Shown: positions 24,501 to 36,339, numbered from the stretch's first letter. The stretch: 64,000 nt of DNA from Nereocystis luetkeana (GCA_031213475.1 JARUPZ010000020.1:6125858-6189857), one strand, 5' to 3'. Notes: generated by a model not told the origin, from the letters alone. A program made the numbers and translations.

Positions 24501-24914
24501 GGCCGTTTTTCCTAACGATCGCCAAATGCACTCACGCCAGGATCAAAATGACGAACAACGGCATGCTTGATGCAGCTATAACGTGACGACACGAGCGTCT
24601 TTTTGTCCTATCGCCATCTACTGCACGCACTTGGGTGTTTTCTCTCACGTGCTTGACTCAATGACATACCGTCACGCTGCTCCCACCTCCACCGCATCCT
24701 CACCGCAGCACCTGTGATGTACGACTTGCAAGCGGTCGTGCACCACCGGGGCACAGCGCACACGGGCCACTACGTGGCCTTCGTCCGCGGCATTGCCAAC
24801 CAGTGGTACCGGTTTAACGATGACAAAGTGATTCCGGTCACCGAAGCTGAGGCCTTGACAAGCGGGGCGTACGTCCTGTCCTACGCCAAGCGGCGTGGGG
24901 TGGGCGTCGCCTAG
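18505..24914 (+). CDS. Ubiquitin-specific protease (USP/UCH family, peptidase C19), spliced
   Basis: Exons: 18505-18689, 18838-18881, 19173-19385, 19876-19943, 20300-20377, 20792-20941, 21234-21308, 21774-22313, 22623-22667, 23079-23173, 24053-24132, 24709-24914. Phases agree throughout (592 codons plus stop). USPs cleave ubiquitin from proteins with a Cys-His-Asp/Asn triad. The Cys box is GLKNPSIQCATNVALQLL (Cys about 116, oxyanion Asn about 111); GNTCY is degenerate. VQADAAEVLSFFLD matches the usual QDAQEF helix. KCSCG (about 267) and CGDC (about 461) fit the zinc ribbon. WLLQLGRFAM, VDIPTVLDAGPF and the His box GTAHTGHYVAFV (His about 545) follow, then WYRFNDDKV (third residue Asn about 561). 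An exon adds about 140 Gly-rich residues between LPVP and VKLSDLL. The 5' end is uncertain: the first exon may begin at 18,497 as an internal exon after the acidic mini-exons. Confidence 0.85.
21858..22280 (+). repeat. Purine/G-rich low-complexity tract inside a coding exon
   Basis: About 420 bp with almost only G, A and a few C/T on the + strand (ggaggagg, long G runs). It stays open in the USP frame as poly-Gly with scattered Arg. It is also open in another + frame (Glu-rich) and on the minus strand (Pro-rich), as expected for such composition. It has strong potential for G-quadruplexes. Homopolymer length errors are likely here, so the exact frame should be treated with care. Confidence 0.9.
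23876..23953 (+). repeat. Short tandem duplication in a USP intron
   Basis: The unit 'gggtttgacgtggcgttc', followed by 'atacatcccagtttgtgca' or its variant, occurs twice head to tail (about 38 bp each). It lies in the intron 23,174-24,052. Confidence 0.85.
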
Positions 24915-25985
24915 GCGTTGTAGTACATACGCCGGAGAGGGTGGCAGTAACAGTGTGGTGTGCCTTGACCGACCTGCTGGGTGTACGTCTGTGTGCGGAC
25001 GAGCAGAAAGCGTTGCCCGGCGTGAGGTATCCGCAGTGGTTTTCGTTCTGCAGGACGGAATAGAGATTAGGCCAGGTGGTGCGTATTCTGAGTTTCTGAC
25101 GGCCTGGGTTTTTGGCGAATGCGAGATGCACAGACTGGTAGACAACCGCGTGCGCACCCATGTCGGCTGATTCAACGTGTAGGGTCTACCCGGCGCTGTT
25201 TGATATATATGTTTTGGGGCAAATCTTACACCTGGTATATACACAGTCTACGAATACCGCTGAGGCAAGGTAGTTGTGTGGGAGGAATAGTATACAACCC
25301 CGGACAAGCCATGGTGTGATGAACAATTGGGGATGGTAGCCCATGGGACATTCTCAGACATGCTATTGCAATGAATACAGTTGGGACTATAGATCGCTGC
25401 GTAATAGACGTCTGGCCGCCTCCACGTCAGCACCAAGTTGAAAGTTTAGTTTGCGGCGAAAGTTGTTTTTGCTCCACCTGAGACCACCTGTTATAGGGAC
25501 ATATGTTTAGGCTCTGAGAACCATTTTTTTTCACCGAAATACGCGTTTTGCTTGGCGGGACAATCAAAAACACCGGTAGACTCTCAGAATGCCCCCCCGG
25601 AGTTTTCCGTGAACTTTCTGGAGCGGTTTTCCGTTTCTCCAGAGTCGTAGTTTGACTGTTTGTCCGTGTTGTCAGTTCTGAGGACAAGATGAGTTTGAAG
25701 GGAAAATCTGCAAAACTCCATTTTTTCTGGCCCCATTTCTGACGAACAATCATGAATATGACCCTGCGGAGGACGTTGATTGGTTGAGACCAAACTCAAA
25801 TTGTGGCTCTGGAAAACGGAAAAGTGCTCCAGAAGCCCTCGGAATACTTCAGGGTGGATCTTGAGGAGTGTATTGGTGTTTTTGAGTGTCCAGCCGAGTA
25901 AAATGCTTATTTTCTGCCTAAAGGCTCATTTTTCGGAGTCAACCAAAAAGTTCCGTTCGTACTTTGTCTGAAGGGGAGCTAAAGA
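24915..25985. other. Intergenic, no supported gene
   Basis: This interval follows the USP stop codon. It has only short, shadow-like open frames. From about 25,440 it is AT-richer, with 'ctccagaa..cggttttccg' style imperfect inverted pieces. I see no domain, RNA or element. Confidence 0.5.
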
Positions 25986-26960
25986 AACTCGCATGAGACG
26001 GATATTGGGCAGCCTCGGACAAGCTACCACGGTCACATACCGTTGGGAGTGATTGCATTTGGGGCTTCCTCGGACGCACTATCACGTGGTAAACGGTTGG
26101 AGGTGAAGTTCAGCGACAAGTCGGGGGCGGGGGCGGGGGAAAATATATATATTGTTGCGGGAACTGTCTTGCTCCACAATAGGAAAAATCTTGTCAGAGA
26201 AAGGGACTCGCACGAGACGAGTATAGAACAGCCTCGGACAAGTTGTTGCGTGATATACAGTTGGGGATGATAGTATGTGGGGCATCCTCGGACACGCTAT
26301 CACATAGCAGGTAGCATATAGTTGGGCCGAATTCGATGCGCTTTTGGCGTCTAGCCGTTGAGCGTCATCGACAAGTCGGGGCCGAGGAGGTGTTTATTTT
26401 GTAATGGGAGTTGTCATGCTCCATCGTAGGAAAGATATTGTCAGAGAAAGGGACTCTCGCACGGGACGGGTATCGGACAGCCTCGGACAAGTTGTTACGT
26501 AGTATACAGTTGGGGATGATAGTCCGTGGTGCATCCTCGGACGTTGCAGGTAGTTTACATTTGTGGCTGAATTTCGATGCACATTTGTCGCCTAGTCGTT
26601 GAGCGTCATCAACAAGTCGGGGGCGGGAAGGTGTCTATTTTGTAGTGCGAGTTGTATTTCCCCACCGCAAGAAAATTGTTGCCAGAGAAAGGGACTCTCG
26701 CACGGAACGGGTACTGGACAGCCTCGGACAAGTTGTTGCATGGTATACAGTTGGGGATGATAGTGTGTGGGGTATCCTCGGACGTGCTATCACGTAGCAG
26801 GTAGTTTACAGTTGGGGTCGAATTTCGACGCGCATTTGGCGTCTAGCCGTTGAGCGTCATCGACAAGTCGGGGGCGGAAGGGTGTCAATTTTGTCGTGGG
26901 AGTTGTTTTGCTCCATCGTAGGGGAAGATTACCAGACGAAGGGACTCGCACTCGATTTGT
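25985..26960 (+). repeat. Tandem repeat, about 240 bp units
   Basis: Four to five units share the blocks 'gggactcgcac', 'cagcctcggacaagttgtt', 'acagttggggatgatag', 'tcctcggac', 'ctagccgttgagcgtcatc' and 'gacaagtcgggggcgg'. Spacing is about 240 bp. A more diverged partial unit lies at about 27,780-27,945 (same 'gacggcctcggacaagctaccacg' signature). No coding frame is conserved across units. Confidence 0.9.
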
Positions 26961-26999
26961 GGAGGTTTTTCGTTGCCGGGATTGTGGAGATGTGCTTCA

Positions 27000-28290
27000 G
27001 GTCCCCTACCCTTTGACTGGCAATTTGTAGCCCTTGCTTCGCGGCAATAGGGAATACATTGATGCGCCGTTCTACTTAGCAGGGAATTTGTCGTGGCTAG
27101 AGGTAGAGGGCGAGAGGTAGATGCATACAGACCTCATCAATATAGTGACACCAGCAGTTTAGCGATTATATCGCATTGGTTCGAAGAACCTTAGTCGACT
27201 TTGAGTGGGACCCCGAGACTTATCAAGCCCGTGATCATTCTCGATAGCTATACGTAGCACTGCCGTGTTTATACTCCGTTCAGTATTGAATGCGCGGTTT
27301 TTCGTGTTGAGCAATACTGGTTGTAAAGGGCGGGTCTGGATAAACACTGAGCAAACGTCTGCGCTGCAGGCGATGTTGTAATTATGTCGCCTCATTAAAG
27401 TTCTAGTGCGTGCAGAACGTAGGGACGTTTTGAGACCTTGCATAAAGCATGTATTGCCAGTTTTAGTATATTCGGCTTTGATGCATCTCGACCACTGGTT
27501 TTGTGTGTGAGAAGCATGCCTCCTTGCTGCGCGCTACGAGTGTTCTGTTTTGGGCGCTTTGTTTCTTCAGCAGGGATTGAGTAAGAGTCAAACGCTTCTA
27601 GTAATATTAGTCTGGGCTATAGGCGAGTTTGATGACGCCTGCAGGATAGCAACCGTACTCACACCCGTACCTGCAATCTTACCTTAGCATGGCTCATTCG
27701 AGGCTTCTCACATATTTCGGGTGGTAAGACAACATTATAAACGCATCTACAATATATACGTATAGGTCCATGACGATAACTGGTACATGGGACGGATAGT
27801 AGACGGCCTCGGACAAGCTACCACGTGATAAAAAGTTGGGGGGGGTGGTCGGTGTGACTTCCTCGGACGCACTACCCCGAGTCAGGGCTAAGGTTCGATG
27901 TGCATCTAGCGTTTAGCCGATTGGACGCCAGCGGCAAGTCGGGGACGGGGGAGCGGTTGTCCTGTTGGGCCTGTAGACGGCGCAGCAAGATTATCCGCCT
28001 TTTACGAGTCTGAAAACGGCGGGTAAGTAGATGGTAGTCTGTGTATGAGCTCGTTGGGCTTGAACGTGCTTGTCTATCGGATGCTTGTGCGGGCCCAGCT
28101 CGTTTTATGAATTGCAAAGTGTTTTGCTGATAAAGACACAACACACAAGGCTCTAGCAGGTACAGTATAGGGTGGGAAGTACATGCCAATTGTTTAGCAG
28201 TGCACGAGGGTATGACGCATGGGACACTTCCGGCGCTTGATGCTTCGTTTCTAGCGACAACGTTTCGCGAGTCCTAGATCTAGAGAGCTT
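27000..28290. other. Intergenic, no supported gene apart from a stray repeat unit
   Basis: Apart from the partial 240 bp-family unit near 27,780-27,945, nothing here shows coding, RNA or element structure to me. Short open frames lack any recognisable motif. Confidence 0.45.
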
Positions 28291-28298
28291 GGGCAAAA

Positions 28299-29015
28299 GT
28301 GTTTATACGTCGCAAGTTTTGGGGGTACTGCCACGTGCACCAACTTGCGTCGGGCTTGTGTTATTATGGTCCGAGTCTCTATCAACGTGTGTTGTTGTTG
28401 CTTTTGTTGTTGACACAATTCAATTTGATTTGTTTCATTTTTGTGTTATTTCCGTACGAGGCACTCGGTTCCCTTGGTGCATGGCATTTCACAGTATCCC
28501 GCCGACCAGCGGGATCTTTCGCTCTTTACACGTACTCGCATCTACAGCAGTTACAGTCATACTCCTCCCCTCTCCCCTCGACCCCGCGCTTAATAAAAAA
28601 CGACTCCAAGGAAATCAGTTCGCGGCCCGTATCAGCCCAGAACTATTCTATAATTCCGCAAGTGGTACACTTGTGGTCTCTCAAACGGATTCAGAAAAGT
28701 TGTTTGTCTGTCTGGCTGTCCGATCAGGGTCACTCAATGGCCACCTACGGACATATTTCTTTCCAAACGGCTACGCCCATGCCGCACGCATCAGGTCGAA
28801 GCCCTCGCGGGGGCGATCGTCATGGTCCAGACCATACCTCTTCGGGTGCCCCTGTATGTGCAGTTATCAGAGTTGACTTCCAGCATCCCAATCGGGGTGA
28901 CGGGTCGAGCAGCAGCAATCGCTCCCCAAAGGCCAGCGGAAAAACTGTTCGTCTAGTCTATTTTCGAGTGAAAAGTAGGGTAAAAATCATTTTTGGTCTG
29001 TGCTGCAAGCGATAA
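28299..29015 (+). other. Long open frame of doubtful coding value
   Basis: This frame is open for 238 codons, but it overlaps a second open frame of 195 codons in another register, has no recognised motif and runs into the repeat starting near 28,970. Its length is notable for this repeat-rich stretch, so it may be the remains of an element gene. A functional call is not supported. Confidence 0.25.
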
Positions 29016-29570
29016 GCAGCACGGCAATAGCAAAGGCTATCCTCCGCCCCTGCCTCCTTGCCACTTCTCTCCGTCCGTCCCTCGCTCCCCCTCTCCCTCC
29101 CCTCCTCCCTCCCCCCGCGCCCTGCTCCCTCCCTCCCTCCGTCACTCCCTCCCACCCGCCCCCCCCCCTCCCTGCCTGCCTGCCTGCCTGCCCCCTCCTC
29201 GTTGTTTCCTTGTCCCTCCCTCCCTACAGCAATAGTAGTACCTGGTACCTTCGTCAAGTCTATTGTCAAGTGGAAAAATGGGTAAAATTCATTATTGGAC
29301 TGTGCTGCAAGCGATAAGCGGCACGGCAATAGCAAAGGGTGTCCTCCGTCCCTGCCTCCTTGCCGCTTCTCTCCGTCCGTCCGTCCCTCGCTCCCTACCT
29401 TCCTCCTTTCCTCCCCTCCTCCCTCCTTCACTCCCTCCCTCCCTCCCTCCCTCCTCCGTCACTCCCTCCCACCCGCCCCCCCCCTCCCTGCCTGCCTGCC
29501 TGCCCCCTCCTCCTTGTTTCCTTGTACCTCCCTCCCTACAGCAGAAGTAGTACCTGGTACCTCGTACGCT
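28970..29570 (+). repeat. Two-copy tandem repeat, about 300 bp, with CCCT tracts
   Basis: Each copy starts 'gtaaaaatcatttttgg' or its variant, followed by 'ctgtgctgcaagcgataagc', continues through long 'ctccctccctcc' tracts and ends at 'ccctacagcaatagtagtacctggtacc' or its variant. Copy boundaries are near 29,272. The CT tracts differ in length between copies. Confidence 0.9.
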
Positions 29571-29692
29571 GACGCAACACATAACAACACCGTTTTCGAA
29601 GTTCGTAAATTATTTCGGTATGAACACCATTTCGAAATTTCGTTAAATCCTTTTCTTCCGTAGATTTTTCAGTACGGCGGGGATCCCACTTA

Positions 29693-29935
29693 ATCCTTTT
29701 AGGACTGCAGTCCCGTTTTGGGAACAAATTACTTGGAATTAGAATGATTTGCCCCCAAAATGGGACTGCAGTCCTAAAAGCGCGGTTTCATTGAGTGCGG
29801 GGCCCCACGTAATAAGTGCGGTGAAAATCTCTAGACACGAATTCATCCCACTTTAGTGCGGCTGCCGCACTCAAGTGGAATAAGTGCGGTGCGGGAGCGG
29901 CTGCCGCACTCAGGTGGAACCGGTCCCGCTTTAGA
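29693..29935. repeat. Nested inverted repeats with CTGCAG and GGCTGCCGC cores
   Basis: 'ttttaggactgcagtcccg' near 29,697 is mirrored by 'gggactgcagtcctaaaa' near 29,762, forming a stem of about 25 bp with a loop of about 35 bp. Just downstream, 'gtgcggctgccgcac' occurs twice (about 29,857 and 29,899), each being itself palindromic. These look like termini of small foldback-type elements. Confidence 0.75.
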
Positions 29936-30559
29936 TGTGCTTCAGATACCATTGTTATCATATTTGTTTTTTCCACGGGAAAAATAAATCAAAAATAGTA
30001 CCAGCAGGCAGTGGTAGTAGCCCCTGTAGAAACGAGGTGACAATATATTCCGCCTCCCTCGTACAAACGTGAACTCAACTACTATCTATGCAAACGCCTA
30101 CGAACAGAAAGCTGACGTATTTCATAATTTTATTAAAAAAATAGAAAATACAACAAGAAATTAGTTGCGATTCTTTGCACGTGGCGAAAGTTTCATCTGG
30201 CGAACGTTTTCAACCATTCATCAATATCATAAGACAGGATGAAAAATTCGACGTCGAAAAATCGAAATTGAAATCGAAATCCGTAACACAAAAAGGGAAG
30301 AGAGACAAAAAACGAAAAAACAAGCAATAACCAGGAAAGAAAACACACAACAGACAAGAGAATACGCAGTTTTTCGCGGATTTTCAGCGCCAGGGGGTGT
30401 TTAGCAGAGACCAAAAGATATCCGGTGTTCCAACTGCTCAAATTCCAACTCCTCAAAGAAACCCGACCAACTACAACAAATGGTTACGAGTACACACACT
30501 TGGGGAATAAGCACGCCAACCCCGTTCCTTGGCCGTGCAATAACAACAAACGTATATGA

Positions 30560-30705
30560 AGGCATATACCAAAATCAAAGACAACATCCAGCACACCGAG
30601 TGTCCGTGCCGTGATGATGCTTCGTCCTATTAAGAGTAAAGAGATACAAGCTTGGTGGCCACAGAAACTACGACATAGATATACTACATCGTAGACAATA
30701 CAGAA
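30560..30705 (+). repeat. Dispersed repeat fragment, copy 1
   Basis: The string 'aaatcaaagacaacatccagcacacc' (about 30,571) and the following blocks through 'gtggccacagaaactacgac' have a diverged match at about 39,474-39,560 ('aaatcaaagacgacatccag ... gtggtcacaaaacgac'). Nature unknown. Confidence 0.65.
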
Positions 30706-30881
30706 AGACATACCAAGTATTATATGGCAATAGACGGTGCGCGGGCTCGGGCCCGCACGGTTTCCTAAAAGCACTTGATTTTAAACGCGAGAGGCCAGAA
30801 AGGCCAACCGGAGGTCGCAAAAGAAATATTGCAGCAACAGCAGCAGAAGGGGCACTACCACTGCTGCGTACGGCAGTACAA

Positions 30882-31945
30882 GGCGCTTCGCTCAGGAAGG
30901 AAAAGTACATCAAATCGGACAGGTGTGGTCCACGATTGATAGTTTTTTTTTTCATGATCGTAGTTGCAAACTGGCGACTTGACAATGCCAAGAGTCCCGC
31001 CGCCATGCTTCAGGAGAAAACAGCTCGGACGCCACACACGCTTCGTCTCCCTGGCGGTTGCCGTACGTAGTATGTACATACCCCAGGTAGGGTATGTACT
31101 TATTATCTGAAGTTTCATGTGCTGTATGTACGAAAAAAGATGACGCACAGCACGGCATGACAGCACCGCAAAAACAATACCAGTTACCAATGAAACCGGA
31201 AAATTCGGAAAGAAAAAAAATACTCGTCCCTCTCGTGTAATAATTTTCTGCCTGATTGGAACACCTTGCACCGGTAAAGCGAAACAAAAAAAACAACAGC
31301 AGAGCTTTTCTCTCCCAGCCTCGTACGCCGCCCGCCCCTCTCGCGACCACCTCGCCACGGATTCGGTCCGGGTAAAGATTTCCTCGCTCTCTGCCACAGT
31401 CGGCCCCATCGCCCGCCTCGCGTTAAGCTCAGTGCTCACCGTGGCCGTCGTTCGCCAGCTCGACAATGTTGTTGTTCGACTGGGTACCTCCCTCTGTGAT
31501 TTCCAGCCCGGTCGCAAAAATCAGCACCGCTTGAATGTTATCTTGCAATCCCGAACGACCCTTATAACTCGTACGTACTCTATCAAAAATCACAAATTGA
31601 GGCCAGACAGAGCCGATTCATGCTTCCCTCGTGTCTCGAGGCACACGCGACGCCTAGCCACGAAAACGGCGACCGCGCTCCTTGCAACCTCCTCTCTACC
31701 CGCCACCACCCGCTGACACCCGCGACGGGGCCACGCTCGCCCGCGATACCGTACTCGGAGTACACGCACGCACACGACACAAAAGAAGAAAAAAAGGAGA
31801 AAGGACCGAGAGTGCCAGGAGGGATGGAGAAAACAAACACCCGCTGGAAATATCCGGCAAGAAATAAAAGGAGGCGGTTTCGAAGTGAGAACTCTGAGAG
31901 GCCAGGGATGTACCAACCGAGCACGCTCAGAGATTGAGATCTAAG
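30882..31945 (+). repeat. Dispersed element of about 1.06 kb, copy 1
   Basis: It starts near 'gcgcttcgctcaggaagga' and ends near 'accgagcacgctcagagatt'. A diverged second copy lies at 45,743-47,590, interrupted there by mitochondrial DNA. Shared landmarks include 'aatgccaagagtcccgccgc', 'cctcgtacgccgcccgcccc', 'gctcaccgtggccgtcgttc' and 'cagcacccgctgacacccg' (variant). Minus-strand frames of about 110 codons are open in both copies, but no known transposon protein is recognisable. I see no clear terminal repeats. Confidence 0.8.
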
Positions 31946-32127
31946 CAAGTGGTTCTATTATTAAAAAAAAACAGTCCCACGCGACAAAAGCCAGGATAGT
32001 AAACATTGTCACCGTCACACGACGTACACACTCGTACCAATGATGAGGATCTTCAATGCGCGGGATTCGGGATTAATATCCCGTGGTCCTGTGATTGGTA
32101 TGTTGTGCCGGACTTGTTCGTACATCG

Positions 32128-32262
32128 GCACAGCAGCAGCAGCGGTCTTGCATGCCACAGCAGCAGCGGTAGCGCCACATCACAGCAGCAATGCAGTAGC
32201 AACAAACAGTAGCAGCATCATGCAGTGGGAGTGGTCTCCCATGCTAGACAGCAGCAGTATAG
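32128..32262 (+). repeat. CAG/CAGCAG-rich trinucleotide region
   Basis: Short interrupted runs of 'cagcagcag' and 'acagcagc' punctuate this stretch. It is not within any supported exon. Confidence 0.7.
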
Positions 32263-32269
32263 GCATGCT

Positions 32270-33400
32270 TAGCTTCGTAAAATCAAATATCATACCAGGT
32301 ACCAAGCAGTCAATCAAATGCCTGGTCCTGTTGTACTCGAAAAGCACAACCAACGCGACAAAAAAACAGGACTGATCATTAGCATTATTGTTCTTATGCA
32401 GACGTACCAAGCCGTGCTCGAAAAAAAACGCACCCCCAATGGAGCTACTGCAGTAGAAGACTGTTTGGATAGCACTATGTCCGGAAAAGAAAAATAATGG
32501 TTTATTGTTATGGCCCTCGAAGAAACGCGCTCGAGCACTGTTCTTAGTTTGCTTGTCTTTTTATTTTGTGAATTCGCAGTTGGAGTTGGTGAGAGTGACG
32601 AGAGAGACCAGTCGGCACCGTGATCCCCAACAAGCAGTTCCGCAACAACACCAGCATGTTTTCCCCACGTATTTTGTGGACAGGCCCATTCTGCCTACGA
32701 GCACTCGTCGAGTTGGGTTTCGTTACGATAGGTAGAACTCAAAAACAAAACCGATATGACAGGTAGGTGCCACCACTATTACTGCTACTACTACTGCTGT
32801 ACCGGCATCTACATCAGATCTTCTCCTGCTTTTCCGTCCCCTCATTGATAGTATTACTGTAGAAGGATGGGCCTGACAAAACCACCTGCAGCATGTCTTA
32901 GGACACGGCCCGCACGTTGTTGCTGTGGACAGGTGCAGTCTGCCCAAGAGTACTCGTTAAAGGTAAAGAAAAAAAGAAAAAAAACGGTTGATGTTATTCG
33001 GTTTCGTTTGGCCCAGCCATGTATGTGTGCCTACACACGTTGCCGCATCTACTGTTGTTGTAGCTCGACCAACTCTGGACAAACTCCAACCGCACCAGTA
33101 CGAGAAGCTTTGTTTATGCTGGCACAGAGCCCGCCGGGATTGGCATTGGTGCCATATGCATTGAGCGCGGTGGACAAACGTGGCCGAAAACACTATGTTG
33201 AATCACACACGATGACACAGTGACACAGCAGTCAGTGACACACACAAATAGTAAAACTGCGAGCGAGGCACCCTGCTCTCGTACGATAAAGAGTTTTTTT
33301 TTTCCTTGGAAAACCAAGAAAACCATGGAACAAAGGCTCGCGCTTCGCACTCGCGCATCTCATTATAGATATATATATATACAATGAATCTCGGCCGCTA
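32270..33400. other. Intergenic, no supported gene
   Basis: Low-complexity pieces (poly-A, short CTA/CTG runs, and 'tatatatatata' near 33,372) occur. Open frames are short and overlap in several registers. No RNA gene or element signature was seen. Confidence 0.4.
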
Positions 33401-33404
33401 AGAG

Positions 33405-34700
33405 CGAACCTTAAAATTCCGATTTTATCTTCAACTTTGTCTGGGACTCCGGAAGCCTTCGCTCCCCTGCCTTCGTGCTAGCTGTTTCGACCGCTTTCCT
33501 CGAGGGTCGCGCGAGCCGGCCTCCGACGGGTGTTCTCCCGTGCGCGCGTCTCGGAGTCTCGCGCCACCGACGAGCCCGGCGACCCCGAACTTGAGGGATA
33601 TTTGCTGGAAAAAGGAGACACGGACGTTCTATTTTCTGTGGTCCTGGAAATTTGTTTAGGTGCTGTTGCTCCGCGAAGAGCTTCTTGTGACAAGCTTTAT
33701 CTTACAGTATTATTAATAGTAGCGTTTTACTCTCCGAGGTTCGATCTCTCGGTCTTGCTGTGATGCTATCGCTTTCTATCGACTGCCTTGCTTTGCGGGC
33801 CGCCGCCATCGGCCTGTTCGAACCCCTCGGTCCTGCCTTTCTCGGTGGCTCCCTTCCCTTGCCCCTGTCTCTTCGCTGGACGACTATACACGCACCTTCT
33901 CGGCGTATCGCGCACAGTTCTTGGTATCAGATCGTTGCATATCCCGGTGATTTTGCTTTGTTGGGTTTTGTTTTTAGTAGAAATTTGATAATTCGGCACA
34001 TCTTCTCTTTTTCCTCTACTATTAATACTACGTATTGTCCTAAAAGTAGAAGGTACGCGGGTTGCTCGTGTACTCAGGATGCGAACGATTGAAGGGTTCA
34101 TAATTTTTGCGGAGGATTTTTTATTGGTTCAAACTGACAGTCCCGTTTTCGACCACGAACTCGAAGAAAAATTTGCTGCGTTGAGGAGACACGGAGCTCT
34201 ATCTTCAGTTTGGGCGAAGCCTTCGCTATCGATTTAGTCTTGAACTTTGTCTGGGACTCCGGACGCCTTCGCCTCCCTGCCTTCATGCTTGCCTTTTCGA
34301 CCTCGATACGTATTGACAGTCTCATGTATTCTTGGGTGCGATATCTACAAAAGCTTACCTGGTACCTGGTATTATTTACCAGGTACCAGATATCTATCTG
34401 GTAAACTGTCTACGTGACAGACTTGATCTTATCTCATTTTCTCTCTGAGGTTCGATCTCTCGGCCTTGCTGATGCTACCGCTTTCTCCCGACTCCCTTGC
34501 TTTGCGGGCCACCATCGGCCTGATCGACCACCTCGGTCTTGCCTCACTCGTTGGCTGCCTTCCATTGCCCCTCCCTCTTCCACGGACGACTGCACGCGCC
34601 TTCTCGGGGTATCGCACCGTTCTTGGTACCAGATCGTTGTATATTATCCCGGTGATTGCTGTGTTGGTGTTTTAGAACTCGGCACGTCTTCTGTTTTCGC
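33405..34700 (+). repeat. Two-copy direct repeat (33.4-34.0 and 34.2-34.7 kb)
   Basis: 'tttgtctgggactccggaa' with 'gccttcgc' at about 33,436 recurs at about 34,246. The block 'gttcgatctctcgg..cttgctg' through 'tgctttgcgggccrcc' and 'catcggcctg' recurs at about 33,740 and 34,450. Both end near 'gttcttggtaycagatcgttg'. No conserved protein is evident. Confidence 0.85.
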
Positions 34701-34959
34701 CGGGATTCAGACTGAGAATACTACCCATGCCGTTAGCAGTAGGAGTACGGGTACTTTGCGGTTGTTCTGTATTGCCGATCGATATCAGGTATCCGGTATC
34801 CGGTAGGTGCTCGATACTGCTCATCATGCGTGCAGTATCTCGATTGCTGCCTGCTGTTCTCAGGATTGAGTGCGATAATGCGCGTACAGCAGTAGTACGC
34901 ATCCTGTTCTCGCAGTAATTTATGCGTATACTGCAAGTTGCTGTCTGCTGCGATGCCGT

Positions 34960-35125
34960 ACAAACCGCTGCTGCTGCTGCTGTTGTTGTTGTGCTGCTGC
35001 TGGTGTTGCGGCTGGCTCTTCACAGCAGCACCAGCTGCAGCAACCGACCGCTGCAGCAGCGATGCCTGCTACTACTCTTGCTGCTGTTGCTGCTATATTT
35101 TTTGTTATTTATGCTGCAGCGCTGC
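34960..35125 (+). repeat. CTG/GCT trinucleotide-rich region
   Basis: Interrupted gctgctgctgctgctg and gttgttgtt runs are open in several registers (poly-Leu, poly-Ala, poly-Cys). No exon support. Confidence 0.8.
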
Positions 35126-35129
35126 AGCT

Positions 35130-35820
35130 GCTATCGCTTTCGTGTGCGGGAGAGGTCATCTCCTCTGCACAAGCGCCGTTGGAAGTAGGTATACAGCTCG
35201 CCTTAGAAAGGGGTGATATAGGCGTGGGTTTTGGGTACTTGGCAACTGGGGAGCAAAGGGCAGCAAAACTACAGCAGTGTACTATCATCGTGAACAAATT
35301 TAAAGCAATCTCAGTCCTGTGAGAAACCCCTCGGAACTGAGCTGATTTTTGCCCCCGACAGCAGCAACTGAGCTCCAAAGCATCGATGATCTCCTGGCCC
35401 ATAAGAAAAAATAGACGGTTGTGATTTCCGGGCTTCAGAGTACATGGCTGAAAAAGACTAAAATTGGCTGAAAAAGACAAAAAGAATACCAGGGTACCAG
35501 GTACCAGGTATCGTCCCAAAATGTGCTATAAAAGTTGGTCTATAAAATTCGAGTGAGACAGATACTCGTACAAAAACTGAGAACTGACACTCGGCAGTGC
35601 CTTTTCCCTGCATCACTCGGTAGTGCCCTGATCCTGTTCGTAACAAGATCGAATTGAACATTTATGTCAACTTCCTTAAAAGTATTCACACGACTTGGCA
35701 CTGGGGTATATTTTCCTATCCGGAGCATGGGTGCCGAAAAACATGTCGGTTGTTTGCTACAAGATAAACGACAGATTGGCTAGAGATCTCTGTATACAGT
35801 ACCGCGAAACATTATAGATC
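35130..35820. other. Intergenic, no supported gene
   Basis: Contains one cluster of the palindromic word TACCAGGTACC (about 35,488-35,511). Otherwise I see nothing here beyond short chance frames. Confidence 0.4.
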
Positions 35821-35824
35821 CCTC

Positions 35825-36335
35825 AGGGAATGCTCTTGTGTACTAATGGTGTGGCTCGTAGCGCGCTCGCATGCTCTTGTGTACTTGTCGGGTTGGAACA
35901 GCAGTACGGGATATATACTCGTTCCTGCTCTGTCGCCCTGAAGGCATGTGCTCTTGTGCACTTGACGTATTTTCAACAGCGGTGTTATTGGAGTGTTATT
36001 AGAGATCGAAATATGCGACGAGGATGCTCTGCTGTCCACAAGGAATGCTCTCGTGTACTTGTCGTGTTGGAACAGCAGAATGGTATCTATGCTCGTTCCT
36101 GCTCTGTCGTCCTGAAGGCATATACTCTTGTGCACCTGACGCTCTGCCATCGCTCGTCATAATATAAGAGATCCCCGACGAGCTTTTTGGTATAGCAGCA
36201 TGATATCTAACGAGCGATGGCATGCTCTTGTGTACTTGTGGTGTTGGTACAGCACTATTGCCCTCAAAACATGCTCTTGTGCACTTACTTGGCGCTCTGC
36301 CATCGTCGCTCGTCGCGCGCTCGCATGCTCTTGTT
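35825..36335 (+). repeat. Degenerate tandem repeat (tgctcttgtgtacttgtcg)
   Basis: The block 'atgctcttgtgtacttg', followed by 'gttggaacagcag', 'ctcgttcctgctctgtcg' and 'ccctgaaggcat', occurs in full twice and in partial form several more times. Spacing is irregular (about 40-230 bp). No conserved frame. Confidence 0.85.
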
Positions 36336-36339
36336 TGTT

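Noticed and set aside
28289..28876. Overlapping long + strand frames as a real gene
   Set aside because: Two registers are open at once and there is no domain. The longer one reads into a CT-rich tandem repeat.
30882..31945. LTR retrotransposon or its solo LTR
   Set aside because: No TG..CA ends, primer-binding site, polypurine tract, target duplication or pol-like protein could be found around either copy.
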